Source: Flavobacterium commune
Lineage (GTDB): Bacteria; Bacteroidota; Bacteroidia; Flavobacteriales; Flavobacteriaceae
Assembly: GCF_001857965.1 (NCBI RefSeq)
Contig: NZ_CP017774.1
Coordinates: 806,001 to 870,000 of the forward strand
Length of the DNA stretch: 64,000 nt
Reading direction: 5' to 3'
Below, in pieces: positions 18,724-29,418 of the stretch; the stretch's first letter is position 1; each line of letters starts with the position of its first letter. The notes under the pieces are model-generated. The model saw only the letters and a list, made by a program, of their open reading frames with translations. It did not search any database and was not told where the DNA came from. Made by a program: the position numbers and the translations under genes.

Positions 18724-20070
18724 TTAAGCTACTGCTTTTCTATTTTTTCCGCTTTTCATTAAACCATCATAATGTTTATTCAACAAGTATGAGTTGATTT
18801 GTTGAATTGTGTCAATTGCAACACCTACCATAATAATTAATGAGGTACCTCCAAAAAACATTGCCCAAGATTGCTGAACATCCATAAGACTTACAACAAT
18901 GGCTGGGAACACAGCTATTAGAGCAAGAAATAAAGAACCTGGAAAAGTTATCAAAGACATCACTTTGTCAAGAAAATCAGAAGTTTCAGCTCCTGGTCTA
19001 ACACCAGGAATAAAACCACCACTTCTTTTAAGATCATCTGACATTTTATTAGTAGGAACCGTAATTGCAGTATAAAAGAATGTAAATACAACGATTAAAG
19101 TTGCAAAAACAAAATTATACCAAAAACCGAACATATTACTGAAAGCACCTACAATAGATTGTGAAGTATCGGATTTTGACAATCCTGCTACAGCAGCAGG
19201 AATAAACATAATTGCTTGCGCAAAAATGATAGGCATAACCCCAGCAGCATTAAGCTTCAAAGGAATCCATTGTCTGTTTCCACCTAACATATCTTGTTCA
19301 AAATCACCAGAAGCAGTACGACGTGCGTACTGAACTGGTATTTTTCGAATAGCCATAGTTAACAACACACATGCAATGATAACTAAAAGCCAAATAATTA
19401 TTTCAATCACTAACAACATTGGTCCACCGTTGTTATTAGTAACTCTAGTTGTAAATTCCTGAATAAATGCTTGAGGGAATCTTGCTAAAATACCCACCAT
19501 AATTAATAGTGAAATACCGTTACCAATTCCTTTATCAGTTATCTTTTCCCCTAACCACATGGCAAAAATAGTACCTGTAACTAAGATAATTACTGAAGAA
19601 AATAAGAATTCAAAAGAATTAAAACCTAATAAAAATGCACTTCCTGGTAGCGTTCTGTAAAGATTGTAGATATACGTAGGTCCCTGAACTAAAGTAATAA
19701 CGATAGTCAACCAACGTGTAATTTGATTAATCTTTTTTCTACCACTTTCTCCATCACTTTGTAATTTTTGCAAATAAGGAATAGCAATTCCCATAAGCTG
19801 TACAACGATAGATGCAGAAATATAAGGCATAATTCCTAAAGCAAAAACTGACGCTTTAGAAAAAGCTCCTCCAGTAAACATATCCAAGATAGATCCAAGA
19901 CCGTTTTCGGTCTGACCAGCAAGGCTGTTTAATTGTGTAGCGTCAATTCCCGGAAGAGTAACGTGTGCTCCAAAACGATAAACTAAAAGCAGTCCTAAGG
20001 TCATTAGGATTCTGTTTTTTAGTTCCTCGATTTTCCAAACATTACTTAATGATTCAATAAATTTCTTCAT
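18724..20070 (-). CDS. secY: Protein translocase subunit SecY
   Basis: 448 aa, ten membrane segments expected. Motifs are [42 protein letters not shown] (TM2 region) and [14 protein letters not shown]. It forms the channel of the Sec translocon with SecE and SecG. It lies 13 nt after rplO, the usual place at the end of the spc operon. Confidence 0.98.
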   Translation of the reverse strand: MKKFIESLSNVWKIEELKNRILMTLGLLLVYRFGAHVTLPGIDATQLNSLAGQTENGLGSILDMFTGGAFSKASVFALGIMPYISASIVVQLMGIAIPYLQKLQSDGESGRKKINQITRWLTIVITLVQGPTYIYNLYRTLPGSAFLLGFNSFEFLFSSVIILVTGTIFAMWLGEKITDKGIGNGISLLIMVGILARFPQAFIQEFTTRVTNNNGGPMLLVIEIIIWLLVIIACVLLTMAIRKIPVQYARRTASGDFEQDMLGGNRQWIPLKLNAAGVMPIIFAQAIMFIPAAVAGLSKSDTSQSIVGAFSNMFGFWYNFVFATLIVVFTFFYTAITVPTNKMSDDLKRSGGFIPGVRPGAETSDFLDKVMSLITFPGSLFLALIAVFPAIVVSLMDVQQSWAMFFGGTSLIIMVGVAIDTIQQINSYLLNKHYDGLMKSGKNRKAVA

Positions 20071-20083
20071 ACTAATTGAAAAA

Positions 20084-20536
20084 TTATATTGTTACAGCCT
20101 CTCCACCAGCAGCTTCAATAGCAGCTTTTGCAGTAGCAGTAAATTTGTGAGCAGTTACTTTTAATTTAGCTTTCAATTCTCCTCTTCCTAAAATCTTTAC
20201 AATTTCATTCTTAGTAGCCAAACGGTTTGCAACAAAAACTGTCATATCAACAGTATCTGTAATCACACCATTATCAACTAATAATTGAAGTGTATCTAGA
20301 TTAACACCTTCGTATTCTTTACGATTGATGTTTGTAAAACCAAACTTAGGAACACGTCTTTGAAGTGGCATTTGACCTCCTTCAAAACCAATCTTTTTAG
20401 AATATCCAGAACGAGATTTTGCTCCTTTGTGTCCACGTGCAGCGGTACCACCTTTTCCAGAACCTTCTCCTCTACCAACTCTCTTATTTTGATTGTGTGT
20501 TGACCCTTCAGCTGGTTGTAAGTTACTTAAATTCAT
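20084..20536 (-). CDS. rplO: 50S ribosomal protein L15
   Basis: 150 aa. It begins MNLSNLQPAEGSTHNQNKRVGRGEGSGKGGTA in type, with the Gly/Lys-rich N-terminal extension that penetrates 23S rRNA, then EGGQMPLQRRVPKFGF. It lies 11 nt after rpmD and 13 nt before secY. Confidence 0.97.
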   Translation of the reverse strand: MNLSNLQPAEGSTHNQNKRVGRGEGSGKGGTAARGHKGAKSRSGYSKKIGFEGGQMPLQRRVPKFGFTNINRKEYEGVNLDTLQLLVDNGVITDTVDMTVFVANRLATKNEIVKILGRGELKAKLKVTAHKFTATAKAAIEAAGGEAVTI

Positions 20537-20547
20537 AACAGTATTTG

Positions 20548-20730
20548 TTATTTAGCTTCTTCAACAGAAACTAAGTGTTTAACTTTGTTTATCATCCCAA
20601 GGATTGCAGGGTTTGAATCATGCTCTACAACTTGATTCATTTTACGTAGACCTAAAGCCTCTAATCCTCTTTTTTGATCAAGTGGACAGTTGATTTTACT
20701 TCTAACTTGTTTTACTAATAATTTAGCCAT
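20548..20730 (-). CDS. rpmD: 50S ribosomal protein L30
   Basis: 60 aa, the small L30 form (KLLVKQVRSKINCPLDQKR, LGLRKMNQVVEHDSNPAILG). It lies 11 nt from both rpsE and rplO, in the standard spc order. Confidence 0.97.
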   Translation of the reverse strand: MAKLLVKQVRSKINCPLDQKRGLEALGLRKMNQVVEHDSNPAILGMINKVKHLVSVEEAK

Positions 20731-20741
20731 AATTTCCTTGA

Positions 20742-21263
20742 TTAACCTTTAAAAACTTTTTCTAAAGATACTCCTCTTTGTTTTGCAACGGTGTGAGCAC
20801 TTCTCATTTGTAATAAAGCATCAAAAGTTGCTTTCACTACGTTGTGAGGATTTGATGATCCTTGAGATTTTGACAATACATCGTGAATACCTACTGATTC
20901 AAGAACCGAACGAACAGCTCCACCAGCAATAACTCCTGTACCATGAGAGGCAGGAATTAAGAACACACGTGCACCACCAAATTTTCCTTTTTGTTCGTGA
21001 GGAACTGATTGACCATTCAATGGAATTCTAACTAAATTTTTCTTAGCATCTTCTACTGCTTTCGCAATTGCTTCAGAAACGTCTTTAGATTTTCCTAATC
21101 CATGACCAACTACTCCGTTTTCATCACCTACAACTACAATAGCAGAAAAACCGAAAGCTCTACCACCTTTTGTAACTTTAGTAACACGATTAACACTTAC
21201 CAGACGATCTTTAAGTTCAAGACCACTTGGTTTTACTAATTCTACATTTTTGTATTTAGACAT
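20742..21263 (-). CDS. rpsE: 30S ribosomal protein S5
   Basis: 173 aa. The double-stranded RNA-binding-like N-terminal part reads [21 protein letters not shown], followed by [20 protein letters not shown] and the C-terminal [17 protein letters not shown]5 influences decoding accuracy. It lies 6 nt after rplR. Confidence 0.98.
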
Positions 21264-21269
21264 AATATA

Positions 21270-21620
21270 TTAGAATTTAAGTCCAGCCGCTCTTGCGCCT
21301 TCTGCTAATGATTTAATACGACCGTGGTATAAGTATCCTCCTCTATCGAATTTTACTGTTTCAACCCCAGCTTTTAACGCTTTTTCTGCAACAAGTTTTC
21401 CAACTGCAGCTGCAACTTCAACGTTAGTACCTTTTCCTATTTCTTTTTCTCTTGAAGAAGCAGACAACAATGTAACTCCGTTTACGTCATCAATTAATTG
21501 AGCATAAATTTCTTTGTTACTTCTAAATACAGATAATCTTGGGCTAGTAGCAGTACCACTAATCGTTTTTCTGATTCTGAATCTGATTCTCTGTCTTCTT
21601 TCAGGTTTTGTTAATGACAT
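21270..21620 (-). CDS. rplR: 50S ribosomal protein L18
   Basis: 116 aa. Conserved parts are [35 protein letters not shown] and the end [21 protein letters not shown]18 binds 5S rRNA. It lies 14 nt after rplF. Confidence 0.98.
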   Translation of the reverse strand: MSLTKPERRQRIRFRIRKTISGTATSPRLSVFRSNKEIYAQLIDDVNGVTLLSASSREKEIGKGTNVEVAAAVGKLVAEKALKAGVETVKFDRGGYLYHGRIKSLAEGARAAGLKF

Positions 21621-21634
21621 AATCTCTTATTTTT

Positions 21635-22177
21635 TTAAGCTGATTTACCTGCTTTTCTTCTTAATACTTCACCTACAAATTTAACACCTTTTCCTTTGTA
21701 TGGTTCTGGCTTACGGAAACCTCTGATTTTCGCAGCTACAGCTCCTAAAAGTTGTTTATCTAATGATGTTAATTTTACAATTGGGTTCTTACCTTTTTCA
21801 GATATAGTTTCAACAGTTACTTCTGGAGCAACTTCTAAAACAATATTATGAGAAAATCCAAGTGCCAAATCTAATTTTTGTCCTTGATTAGAAGCTCTGT
21901 AACCTACCCCTACCAATTCTAATGATTTAGTAAAACCTTCAGTTACACCAACAACCATATTGCTGATTAAAGATCTATATAAACCGTGTTTTGCTCTTTG
22001 ATCTTTATGATCAGATGATCTTTCTACTAAAACTTGATCACCTTCAACTGTTACAGTTACGTCCGAGAACTCCTGTGTTAGTTGACCATTTTTTCCTTTT
22101 ACTGTAATAATACCGTCTTTAACTTCTACAGTTACTCCAGCAGGGATTACAATTGGGCTTTTACCTATTCTTGACAT
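21635..22177 (-). CDS. rplF: 50S ribosomal protein L6
   Basis: 180 aa with the two repeated L6 folds. It starts MSRIGKSPIVIPAGVTV and ends in EPYKGKGVKFVGEVLRRKAGK. It lies 18 nt after rpsH, in standard spc order. Confidence 0.98.
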   Translation of the reverse strand: MSRIGKSPIVIPAGVTVEVKDGIITVKGKNGQLTQEFSDVTVTVEGDQVLVERSSDHKDQRAKHGLYRSLISNMVVGVTEGFTKSLELVGVGYRASNQGQKLDLALGFSHNIVLEVAPEVTVETISEKGKNPIVKLTSLDKQLLGAVAAKIRGFRKPEPYKGKGVKFVGEVLRRKAGKSA

Positions 22178-22195
22178 CTTATTTAGTCTTTAAAA

Positions 22196-22594
22196 TTAGT
22201 ATACGTAACAAATTACTTCACCACCTACATTTAATTGCTTAGCTTGTTTTCCTGTCATCAAACCTTTTGATGTAGAAACAATAGCAATTCCTAATCCGTT
22301 AAGGATTCTTGGTAATTTGGCTGCACCTGCATACTTACGTAAACCTGGTTTACTAATTCTTTGGATATCTTTAATTACTGGCTCTTTAGTATCTTTATCA
22401 TACTTCAAAGCAATTTTAATTGAACCTTGAACGGTGTTCTGTTCAAATTTGTAACTCAAGATATAACCTTGATCAAATAAGATCTTAGTTATTTCTTTTT
22501 TTAGATTAGATGCCGGAATCTCAACAACTTTGTGGTTTGCAGCCACAGCGTTTCTAACTCGCGTTAAATAATCTGCAATAGGATCTGTGTTCAT
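22196..22594 (-). CDS. rpsH: 30S ribosomal protein S8
   Basis: 132 aa. It begins NTDPIADYLTRVRNAV, with the C-terminal signature GIAIVSTSKGLMTGKQAKQ. S8 binds helix 21 of 16S rRNA, and in E. coli also represses the spc operon. Its upstream spacer is 72 nt, long for this cluster, but only a weak hairpin is visible in it. Confidence 0.98.
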   Translation of the reverse strand: MNTDPIADYLTRVRNAVAANHKVVEIPASNLKKEITKILFDQGYILSYKFEQNTVQGSIKIALKYDKDTKEPVIKDIQRISKPGLRKYAGAAKLPRILNGLGIAIVSTSKGLMTGKQAKQLNVGGEVICYVY

Positions 22595-22666
22595 ATTTAT
22601 TAATTTGCGGCTATGGTTTTCTTTGAGTCTCTCTCATTGAACCTTTAACCAATTAAAATTCGTTTT

Positions 22667-22936
22667 TTACCAGCTGGCTTTTTTAACTCCTGGTATCAAT
22701 CCACTGTTAGCCATTTCACGGAAAGTTACACGTGAAATACCGAATTGACGCATGTACCCTCTTGGTCTTCCAGTTAATTTACAACGATTGTGTAAACGTA
22801 CTGGCGAAGCATTTTTAGGTAATTTTTGCAAACCTACGAAATCTCCAGCCTCTATCAAAGCTTTTCTTTTCTCAGCATACTTTTCTACCGTTTTTTGTCT
22901 CTTAACCTCACGGGCTTTCATTGATTCTTTTGCCAT
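22667..22936 (-). CDS. rpsN: 30S ribosomal protein S14, zinc-free form
   Basis: 89 aa, the long form without the CxxC...CxxC zinc ribbon. The diagnostic parts are [20 protein letters not shown] and [19 protein letters not shown] with [18 protein letters not shown]. It lies 3 nt after rplE. Confidence 0.98.
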   Translation of the reverse strand: MAKESMKAREVKRQKTVEKYAEKRKALIEAGDFVGLQKLPKNASPVRLHNRCKLTGRPRGYMRQFGISRVTFREMANSGLIPGVKKASW

Positions 22937-22939
22937 GTC

Positions 22940-23491
22940 TTAGTTCTTTTTAAAAGGTAAACCTAATTGAGTCAATAATGATTTTGCTTCTTTGTCTGTT
23001 TGAGCAGTAGTAACGAAAGTAATATCCATTCCTGAAATTTTGTTTACTTTGTCAATATCAATTTCAGGGAAAATGATTTGCTCTAAAACTCCAAGGTTGT
23101 AATTACCTCTACCATCAAATCCAGTAGCTTTGATACCACTAAAATCTCTTACACGAGGTAAAGCTGAAGTAATAAGTCTATCTAAAAACTCATACATTCT
23201 TTCTCCACGCAAAGTAACTTTTGCTCCAATAGGCATTCCTTTTCTCAATTTAAAAGACGCAACGTCTTTCTTTGAAATTGTAGAAACTGCTTTTTGTCCA
23301 GTGATCTTAGTTAACTCATCAACTGCATAGTCAATTAGTTTTTTATCAGATACAGCTGCACCAACTCCACGGCTCAAAACGATTTTTTCAAGTTTAGGAA
23401 CTTGCATTACGTTTGTGTATCCGAATTCTTCTTTAAGAGCAGAGATTACTCTACTCTTATATTCCTCTTTTAATCTAGGTATATACGCCAT
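22940..23491 (-). CDS. rplE: 50S ribosomal protein L5
   Basis: 183 aa. Motifs are [36 protein letters not shown] and [18 protein letters not shown]5 binds 5S rRNA and the P-site tRNA. It is separated from rplX by 2 nt. Confidence 0.98.
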   Translation of the reverse strand: MAYIPRLKEEYKSRVISALKEEFGYTNVMQVPKLEKIVLSRGVGAAVSDKKLIDYAVDELTKITGQKAVSTISKKDVASFKLRKGMPIGAKVTLRGERMYEFLDRLITSALPRVRDFSGIKATGFDGRGNYNLGVLEQIIFPEIDIDKVNKISGMDITFVTTAQTDKEAKSLLTQLGLPFKKN

Positions 23492-23493
23492 TA

Positions 23494-23808
23494 CTATAGT
23501 ACTTGATTAGATTTTTTTGAAAATCTTACTTTCTTATCCCCCTCTACTCTTACACCTACTCTAGTTGTTTCCTTAGTTTTAGGATCAATTAGAGAGATAT
23601 TAGAAATTTGAATAGGAGCTTCTTTCTTTACGATACCACCTTGAGGGTTTTTTGCACTTGGCTTCGTGTGTTTTGAAACCAAGTTTACACCTTCAACAAT
23701 CGCTTTGTTTTTCTCACGGTCAACACGTAAAACTTTACCTTCAGCACCTTTGTGATCTCCAGCAATTACTCTTACAATGTCACCTGATTTTATTTTTAGC
23801 TTTATCAT
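23494..23808 (-). CDS. rplX: 50S ribosomal protein L24
   Basis: 104 aa with an N-terminal KOW motif ([20 protein letters not shown]) followed by [15 protein letters not shown]24 starts large-subunit assembly. It lies 11 nt after rplN. Confidence 0.98.
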   Translation of the reverse strand: MIKLKIKSGDIVRVIAGDHKGAEGKVLRVDREKNKAIVEGVNLVSKHTKPSAKNPQGGIVKKEAPIQISNISLIDPKTKETTRVGVRVEGDKKVRFSKKSNQVL

Positions 23809-23819
23809 CTTATAACGAA

Positions 23820-24188
23820 TTAAAGCACTTCTGGTGCTAATGATACAATTTTCATGAATTGTTTTTCACGAAGTTCTCTTGCTACCGGACCAAATACACG
23901 AGTTCCTCTCATTTCTCCTGCAGCGTTCAAAAGAACACATGCATTGTCATCGAAACGGATATAAGAACCATCAGCTCTTCTCACTTCTTTTTTGGTACGT
24001 ACAACAACTGCAGTTGAAACAGCTCCTTTTTTCACGTTTCCGTTAGGAGTTGAATCTTTTATAGATACTACAATCTTGTCACCAACAGAGGCATACCTTC
24101 TTTTAGTACCTCCTAAAACACGGATAGTTAAAACTTCTTTAGCTCCTGTGTTATCTGCTACTTTTAGTCTTGATTCTTGTTGTACCAT
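23820..24188 (-). CDS. rplN: 50S ribosomal protein L14
   Basis: 122 aa, standard length. It starts [19 protein letters not shown], has [20 protein letters not shown], and ends in [12 protein letters not shown]. It contacts the small subunit at an intersubunit bridge. It lies 2 nt after rpsQ. Confidence 0.98.
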   Translation of the reverse strand: MVQQESRLKVADNTGAKEVLTIRVLGGTKRRYASVGDKIVVSIKDSTPNGNVKKGAVSTAVVVRTKKEVRRADGSYIRFDDNACVLLNAAGEMRGTRVFGPVARELREKQFMKIVSLAPEVL

Positions 24189-24190
24189 AA

Positions 24191-24448
24191 TTATTTAGCT
24201 CTTTCTAGGATTTCAACCAATCTCCAACATTTTGACTTACTTAAAGGACGCGTTTCGCTAATTCTTACAGTATCTCCAATGTTACAGTCGTTTGTTTCGT
24301 CATGTGCAACAAATTTCTTTGTTTTCAATACGAACTTACCATATAATGGGTGTTTTACTTTAGTAACTTGTGCAACAACAATAGATTTATCCATTTTGTT
24401 TGAAGTTACAACACCAATTCTTTCTTTTCTTAAATTTCTTTTTTCCAT
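24191..24448 (-). CDS. rpsQ: 30S ribosomal protein S17
   Basis: 85 aa from the ATG at 24448 ([20 protein letters not shown]). A longer open frame begins at 24508, but it would overlap rpmC and adds 20 residues not found in S17, so the shorter start is chosen. Conserved parts are [18 protein letters not shown] and [19 protein letters not shown]. It lies 16 nt after rpmC. Confidence 0.97.
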   Translation of the reverse strand: MEKRNLRKERIGVVTSNKMDKSIVVAQVTKVKHPLYGKFVLKTKKFVAHDETNDCNIGDTVRISETRPLSKSKCWRLVEILERAK

Positions 24449-24464
24449 CTTTCGCAGATTACAA

Positions 24465-24656
24465 TTATTGCAATTCTCTTTTAGTAAGCTCTGTAGCCAA
24501 TCTAGCAACTGTTCTTCTTAAACTTCTAATTTGAAGCGGATTCTCAATTGGAGATATTGCGTGAGCTAATTTTAGGTCAGCATAAGTTTTCTTAGCCTGG
24601 CTAAGATTTTCTTGCAACTGTGCTGCAGAAAGACCTTTTATTTCTGATTGTTTCAT
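24465..24656 (-). CDS. rpmC: 50S ribosomal protein L29
   Basis: 63 aa, two-helix protein. It starts [18 protein letters not shown] and has [21 protein letters not shown]. It sits at the exit tunnel near L23. It lies 11 nt after rplP. Confidence 0.97.
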   Translation of the reverse strand: MKQSEIKGLSAAQLQENLSQAKKTYADLKLAHAISPIENPLQIRSLRRTVARLATELTKRELQ

Positions 24657-24667
24657 AATAATATAGA

Positions 24668-25093
24668 TTATGCTTCGAAATCTCTAGCAACAACGAATTT
24701 AGTTTTTACTGGAAGTTTTTGAGCTGCAAGACGTAAAGCCTCTTTTGCAACTGACAATGGAACTCCTCCTACTTCAAACATAATTCTTCCGGGTTTAACA
24801 ACAGCTGCCCAATATTCAACGGCACCTTTACCTTTACCCATACGTACCTCAAGAGGTTTCTTAGTAATTGGTTTGTCTGGAAATATTTTAATCCATAATT
24901 GTCCCTCTCTTTTCATGTAACGAGTTGCAGCAATACGTGCAGCTTCGATTTGACGAGAAGTTAAGAACATACCATCTTCATGAACAGATTTAATACCAAA
25001 CATTCCGTTAGAAAGTTCATGCCCTCTCTGAGAGTTTCCTTTCATTCTACCTTTTTGTACCTTACGGTATTTTGTTCTTTTAGGCTGTAACAT
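24668..25093 (-). CDS. rplP: 50S ribosomal protein L16
   Basis: 141 aa. It begins [20 protein letters not shown], with [20 protein letters not shown] and [19 protein letters not shown]16 helps position A-site tRNA. It lies 18 nt after rpsC. Confidence 0.98.
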   Translation of the reverse strand: MLQPKRTKYRKVQKGRMKGNSQRGHELSNGMFGIKSVHEDGMFLTSRQIEAARIAATRYMKREGQLWIKIFPDKPITKKPLEVRMGKGKGAVEYWAAVVKPGRIMFEVGGVPLSVAKEALRLAAQKLPVKTKFVVARDFEA

Positions 25094-25111
25094 TTTTCTT
25101 TAATTTAAAAA

Positions 25112-25861
25112 TTACTTTCTTTTACGAGCGTCTGGTTTTCCACCTTTCGAAAAGTTAGATTTTCCACGAGGAGCATCTCCACCTTTACCGCTAGCTTGTT
25201 TTTTGTCCATTCCAGCAAGCGGAGAAAGATCTCTCTTTCCGTAAACTTCACCTTTCATGATCCACACTTTGATACCCATTCTACCGTAAGTAGTATGCGC
25301 TTCAGCAAGTGCATAATCAATATCGGCTCTGAAAGTTGACAAAGGAATTCTTCCTTCTTTGAAACCTTCTGAACGCGCCATCTCAGCACCATTCAAACGA
25401 CCAGAAATTAAAACTTTGATACCTTCAGCGTTCATACGCATAGAAGCAGCAATAGCCATTTTAATTGCACGTCTGTAAGAAATACGACTTTCGATTTGAC
25501 GAGCGATGCTTGTTGCAACTAAATAAGCATCTAACTCAGGTCTTTTGATTTCAAAGATGTTAATTTGAACCTCTTTGTCAGTAATTTTCTTAAGTTCTTC
25601 TTTCAACTTGTCTACCTCTTGACCACCTTTTCCGATAATGATACCAGGTCTAGCAGTAGTGATAGTAACGGTTACAAGTTTCAAAGTTCTCTCGATGATT
25701 ACTTTTGATACACTAGCTTTTGATAAACGAGCATGTACATACTTTCTGATTTTGTGATCTTCAGCTAATTTATCGCCGTAATCATTTCCACCATACCAGT
25801 TAGAGTCCCATCCTCTGATGATACCAAGTCTATTTCCAATTGGATTTGTCTTTTGTCCCAT
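25112..25861 (-). CDS. rpsC: 30S ribosomal protein S3
   Basis: 249 aa. It starts [20 protein letters not shown], with a KH domain carrying [16 protein letters not shown]. The C-terminal S3 domain ends in a basic Gly/Lys-rich tail (residues 220-249) longer than in many species. It forms part of the mRNA entry tunnel. It lies 6 nt after rplV. Confidence 0.98.
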   Translation of the reverse strand: MGQKTNPIGNRLGIIRGWDSNWYGGNDYGDKLAEDHKIRKYVHARLSKASVSKVIIERTLKLVTVTITTARPGIIIGKGGQEVDKLKEELKKITDKEVQINIFEIKRPELDAYLVATSIARQIESRISYRRAIKMAIAASMRMNAEGIKVLISGRLNGAEMARSEGFKEGRIPLSTFRADIDYALAEAHTTYGRMGIKVWIMKGEVYGKRDLSPLAGMDKKQASGKGGDAPRGKSNFSKGGKPDARKRK

Positions 25862-25867
25862 CTTGTA

Positions 25868-26278
25868 TTAATTTGCTTGTGTGTTATTAATAGCTCCTAA
25901 CACGATTGTTACGTGATTTGAACGTTTTCTAATTCTGTGTGCACGACCTTGTGGAGCTGGACGAAGTCTTTTTAACATCATTCCACCATCTACTCTGATC
26001 TCTTTAACAAATAATCCAGCTTCTTCTAAATTACCTTCACTATTTTTTTGCTCCCAGTTATTGATTGCAGATAATAATAGTTTTTCTAATTTTCTTGAAG
26101 CTTCTTTAGAACTGAATCTTAAGATGTTAAGTGCTCTTTCTACCTTCTGACCTCTTACCAAGTCCGCTACTAAGCGCATTTTTCTAGGTGAAGTAGGGCA
26201 GTTATTCAATTTCGCGAAAGCAATAGACTTATTAGCCTCTTTTCTCGCATCTGCTGTTTCTCTTTTACGAACTCCCAT
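25868..26278 (-). CDS. rplV: 50S ribosomal protein L22
   Basis: 136 aa. Motifs are [20 protein letters not shown] and the beta-hairpin plus end [20 protein letters not shown], which lines the exit tunnel. It lies 6 nt from both neighbours, rpsS and rpsC. Confidence 0.98.
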   Translation of the reverse strand: MGVRKRETADARKEANKSIAFAKLNNCPTSPRKMRLVADLVRGQKVERALNILRFSSKEASRKLEKLLLSAINNWEQKNSEGNLEEAGLFVKEIRVDGGMMLKRLRPAPQGRAHRIRKRSNHVTIVLGAINNTQAN

Positions 26279-26284
26279 TGCTTC

Positions 26285-26563
26285 TTATTTTTTACCTTTA
26301 TTTTTTGCTCCAGCATGACCCCTAAAAGATCTAGTTGGTGAAAATTCTCCTAATTTGTGTCCTACCATGTTTTCTGTTACGTAAACCGGTACAAATTGAC
26401 GACCGTTATGAACTGCTATAGTTTGTCCAACAAAGTCAGGAGTAATCATAGAAGCTCTAGACCAAGTCTTAACCACTCCTTTATTTCCACCTGCAATGTT
26501 CTCTTCAACTTTCTTTTCTAACTTATAATGAACGAAAGGTCCTTTTTTTAATGAACGTGCCAT
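26285..26563 (-). CDS. rpsS: 30S ribosomal protein S19
   Basis: 92 aa. It starts [19 protein letters not shown], has [20 protein letters not shown] and ends [21 protein letters not shown]. It binds with S13 in the head of the small subunit. It lies 7 nt after rplB. Confidence 0.98.
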   Translation of the reverse strand: MARSLKKGPFVHYKLEKKVEENIAGGNKGVVKTWSRASMITPDFVGQTIAVHNGRQFVPVYVTENMVGHKLGEFSPTRSFRGHAGAKNKGKK

Positions 26564-26570
26564 ATCTTAA

Positions 26571-27395
26571 TTATTTCTTTCTACGTTCTACGATATACTT
26601 ACTACTCGGGTTTTTCGGAGAACGAGTTCTATAACCTTTAGCCGGTACTCCGTTTCTTGAACGTGGATGACCTCCAGAAGAACGACCTTCACCACCTCCC
26701 ATAGGGTGATCAACAGGGTTCATCGCTACTGGTCTTGTTCTTGGTCTTCTACCTAACCATCTTGTTCTACCTGCTTTACCAGATACTACTAATTGGTGAT
26801 CAGAATTAGAAACTGCTCCAATTGTAGCCGAACAAGTCAACAAGATTAATCTTGTTTCTCCAGATGGCATTTTAATTGTAGCATATTTTCCATCTCTTGC
26901 CATTAATTGAGCAAAAGTTCCTGCAGAACGAGCAATAACAGCTCCTTGACCAGGTCTCAATTCAATACAAGAAATTACAGTTCCTAGAGGAACTTTACTT
27001 AAAGGTAATGTATTCCCAATTTCTGGTTGAGCGTCAGCACCAGAAACTAATTTCTGACCAACTTTCAATCCATTTTGAGCAATAATATAAGTTTTCTCTC
27101 CATCAGCATACGCTAATAAAGCAATAAAAGCAGTTCTGTTTGGATCGTACTCAATTGATTTCACTGTAGCTGGAATTCCATCTTTAGTTCTTTTAAAATC
27201 AATGATACGATATCTCTGCTTGTGACCACCACCCGTATAACGCATGGTCATCTTTCCTTGACTATTTCTACCTCCAGAGTTTTTTATCGGCGCTATCAAA
27301 GAGCGTTCCGGCTTATCAGTTGTAATGGCGTCATAACCATTCACAACTCTAAATCGCTGACCTGCGGTAATAGGTTTTAATTTTCTTACTGACAT
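26571..27395 (-). CDS. rplB: 50S ribosomal protein L2
   Basis: 274 aa. The C-terminal peptidyl-transferase-centre loop includes [20 protein letters not shown], with the conserved histidine. The N-terminal OB fold contains [18 protein letters not shown]. It lies 9 nt after rplW. Confidence 0.99.
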   Translation of the reverse strand: MSVRKLKPITAGQRFRVVNGYDAITTDKPERSLIAPIKNSGGRNSQGKMTMRYTGGGHKQRYRIIDFKRTKDGIPATVKSIEYDPNRTAFIALLAYADGEKTYIIAQNGLKVGQKLVSGADAQPEIGNTLPLSKVPLGTVISCIELRPGQGAVIARSAGTFAQLMARDGKYATIKMPSGETRLILLTCSATIGAVSNSDHQLVVSGKAGRTRWLGRRPRTRPVAMNPVDHPMGGGEGRSSGGHPRSRNGVPAKGYRTRSPKNPSSKYIVERRKK

Positions 27396-27404
27396 TGTTA
27401 TATC

Positions 27405-27695
27405 TTAGATATTGTTGTAAAAATCAATTGTTTCTCCTTCTTGTACTTGAACAATTGCTTTTTTGATTGCATTTGTCTTTCCACTGATTAAACCACTTTT
27501 AGTGTATTTAGTAGTTCTATCTGGTCTTACATTCATTGTATTAACACTAACAACAGTTACACCATAAGCAGCTTCAACAGCTTTCTTAATCTCAACTTTG
27601 TTTGCTTTTTTATTAACAACGAACCCAAAACGGTTTAAAACTTCACTTTCTTTGGTTACTTTTTCCGTTACTATAGGCTTAATTATGATACTCAT
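27405..27695 (-). CDS. rplW: 50S ribosomal protein L23
   Basis: 96 aa. It starts MSIIIKPIVTEKVTKESE, with FVVNKKANKVEIKKAVEAAYGV. It is the docking site for trigger factor and SRP at the exit tunnel. It lies 6 nt after rplD. Confidence 0.98.
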   Translation of the reverse strand: MSIIIKPIVTEKVTKESEVLNRFGFVVNKKANKVEIKKAVEAAYGVTVVSVNTMNVRPDRTTKYTKSGLISGKTNAIKKAIVQVQEGETIDFYNNI

Positions 27696-27701
27696 CTCCT
27701 A

Positions 27702-28331
27702 TTATTTACTTAAATTTTCTTCAATTACTTCCAAAGAACTCTCCAAAAGCACTAAATTATTAGCATTTAAAATATCGTAAGTACTTAATTCCGAACTACT
27801 TACAACGTTAGACGCTTTTAAATTACGTGACGACAAATATACATTTTTATTGGTATTACCCAATACAAATAGAGATTTTTTATTTTCTAACTCTAAAGCT
27901 TTCAAAACGTTAATGAAATTTTTAGTGTTTGGAGCTTCAAAATTAAAGTCTTCAAGAACAATAATATTTGACTCTTTTGCTTTTATCGAGAACGCCGATT
28001 TTCTTGCCAAACGCTTCAAGCTTTTATTCAATTTGAATGAATAACTTCTTGGTCTAGGCCCGAAAATAGTTCCTCCACCTTTAAAAACAGGTGATTTAGC
28101 AGATCCTGCACGAGCAGTACCTGTACCTTTTTGTTTTTTAATCTTACGCGTACTTCCCGCTACTTCAGCTCTTTCTTTAGCTTTATGCGTTCCTTGTCTT
28201 TGATTAGCAAGATATTGCTTAACATCAAGATATACAGCGTGATTATTTGGTTCAATTGCGAATACTGAATCAGAAAGTTGAACTTTTCTTCCAGTATCTT
28301 TTCCGTTGAAATCTAATACTTTTACTTCCAT
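27702..28331 (-). CDS. rplD: 50S ribosomal protein L4
   Basis: 209 aa. Its extended loop is visible as [20 protein letters not shown], followed by [20 protein letters not shown]. In E. coli L4 represses the S10 operon; no such site was identified here. Its ATG overlaps the rplC stop codon by one base (TAATG), indicating coupled translation. Confidence 0.98.
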   Translation of the reverse strand: MEVKVLDFNGKDTGRKVQLSDSVFAIEPNNHAVYLDVKQYLANQRQGTHKAKERAEVAGSTRKIKKQKGTGTARAGSAKSPVFKGGGTIFGPRPRSYSFKLNKSLKRLARKSAFSIKAKESNIIVLEDFNFEAPNTKNFINVLKALELENKKSLFVLGNTNKNVYLSSRNLKASNVVSSSELSTYDILNANNLVLLESSLEVIEENLSK

Positions 28332-28948
28332 TACTTCTGAATGATTACATAAGAGTTGTTATGACCAGGAACACATCCTTTAATAACAAGTAGGTTCTTA
28401 TCAGCCACTACTTTTAAAACTCTAAGGTTTTGAACTTTTACATTTTCTCCTCCCATTCTTCCAGCCATACGCATTCCTTTGAATACTCTAGATGGATAAG
28501 AAGAAGCCCCCACAGAACCTGGCGCTCTTAAACGGTTATGTTGACCATGAGTTGCTTGACCAACACCACCAAAACCGTGACGTTTTACAACCCCTTGAAA
28601 ACCTTTACCTTTAGACACACCTTGTACATCTACAAATTCTCCTTCAGCAAAAATAGAAACATCAATAAGATCTCCTAATTTTTGTTCAGTTGCAAATTCT
28701 TTGAATTCAACGACTTTTTTCTTAGCAACAGTTCCTGCTTTTTTAAAGTGACCTAAAGCCGCTTTAGTGGAATGTTTCTCGTTTTTGTCATCGAAACCAA
28801 GTTGCAACGCTTCATACCCGTCAACCTCTTTGGTTCTGACTTGGGTAACAACACATGGACCTGCCTCAATAACAGTACAAGGAATATTCTTCCCGTTCTC
28901 ATCAAAAAGACTAGTCATGCCGATTTTTCTACCAATTAACCCAGACAT
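28331..28948 (-). CDS. rplC: 50S ribosomal protein L3
   Basis: 205 aa. It starts [19 protein letters not shown], and the conserved central part is [22 protein letters not shown]. It is the first gene behind a well-formed internal promoter in the 153-bp spacer after rpsJ. Confidence 0.98.
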   Translation of the reverse strand: MSGLIGRKIGMTSLFDENGKNIPCTVIEAGPCVVTQVRTKEVDGYEALQLGFDDKNEKHSTKAALGHFKKAGTVAKKKVVEFKEFATEQKLGDLIDVSIFAEGEFVDVQGVSKGKGFQGVVKRHGFGGVGQATHGQHNRLRAPGSVGASSYPSRVFKGMRMAGRMGGENVKVQNLRVLKVVADKNLLVIKGCVPGHNNSYVIIQK

Positions 28949-28991
28949 AAATATTAATTATTAATTATTAAATATAAAAACAGAACACAAT

Positions 28992-29077
28992 CGTTTAAGT
29001 GAAGCCGTTTTTAAAGTGGTGCAAAAGTATAACTTATTTACACACAAACCAAAAAAACTTTTCACTTAAACGAAGTG
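28992..29077. repeat. Inverted repeat bracketing the rplC promoter
   Basis: A perfect 12-bp inverted repeat, CGTTTAAGTGAA at 28992-29003 and TTCACTTAAACG at 29061-29072, lies on either side of the promoter in the rpsJ-rplC spacer. On the minus strand the upstream arm also forms CACTT-cgttt-AAGTG followed by AAAAGTTTTTTT, a weak terminator for the str transcript. Confidence 0.55.
29022..29053 (-). promoter_or_regulatory. Promoter of the S10 cluster before rplC (TTTG, 20 nt, TACTTTTG)
   Basis: On the minus strand TTTG (29050-29053) is followed after exactly 20 nt by the perfect -7 box TACTTTTG (29022-29029). The predicted leader to rplC is about 65 nt. rpsJ is left outside this unit, joined to fusA. 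Confidence 0.7.
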
Positions 29078-29101
29078 CTCTAATTTACTCTTGAAAAAAA
29101 C

Positions 29102-29407
29102 TTAAACTTTGATTTCTACTTCAACTCCACTAGGTAATTCTAATTTCATTAAAGCATCGATAGTTTTAGATGAAGATGAATAAATATCAATTAATCTCTT
29201 ATATGACATTACTTCAAATTGCTCTCTAGCTTTTTTGTTTACGTGCGGAGAACGCAATACAGTAAACAATTTTTTGTGAGTTGGCAAAGGAATTGGCCCT
29301 GTTACAACTGCTCCGGTAGTCTTAACCGTTTTTACAATCTTTTCAGCAGACTTATCTACCAACATATGATCGTAAGATTTTAATTTTATTCTGATTTTTT
29401 GACTCAT
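29102..29407 (-). CDS. rpsJ: 30S ribosomal protein S10 (NusE)
   Basis: 101 aa. It starts [20 protein letters not shown], with [20 protein letters not shown]. Besides its ribosomal role S10 is NusE, partner of NusB and of NusG-type factors. It is only 11 nt after fusA but 153 nt before rplC, so it belongs to the str transcription unit here. Confidence 0.98.
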
Positions 29408-29418
29408 TTTCTTAAAGA

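Noticed and set aside
22595-22666. tRNA or other RNA gene in the rpsN-rpsH spacer
   Set aside because: Too short, with no cloverleaf or conserved arms.
24449-24508. N-terminal extension of rpsQ
   Set aside because: It overlaps rpmC and adds residues not found in S17; the ATG at 24448 gives the normal protein.
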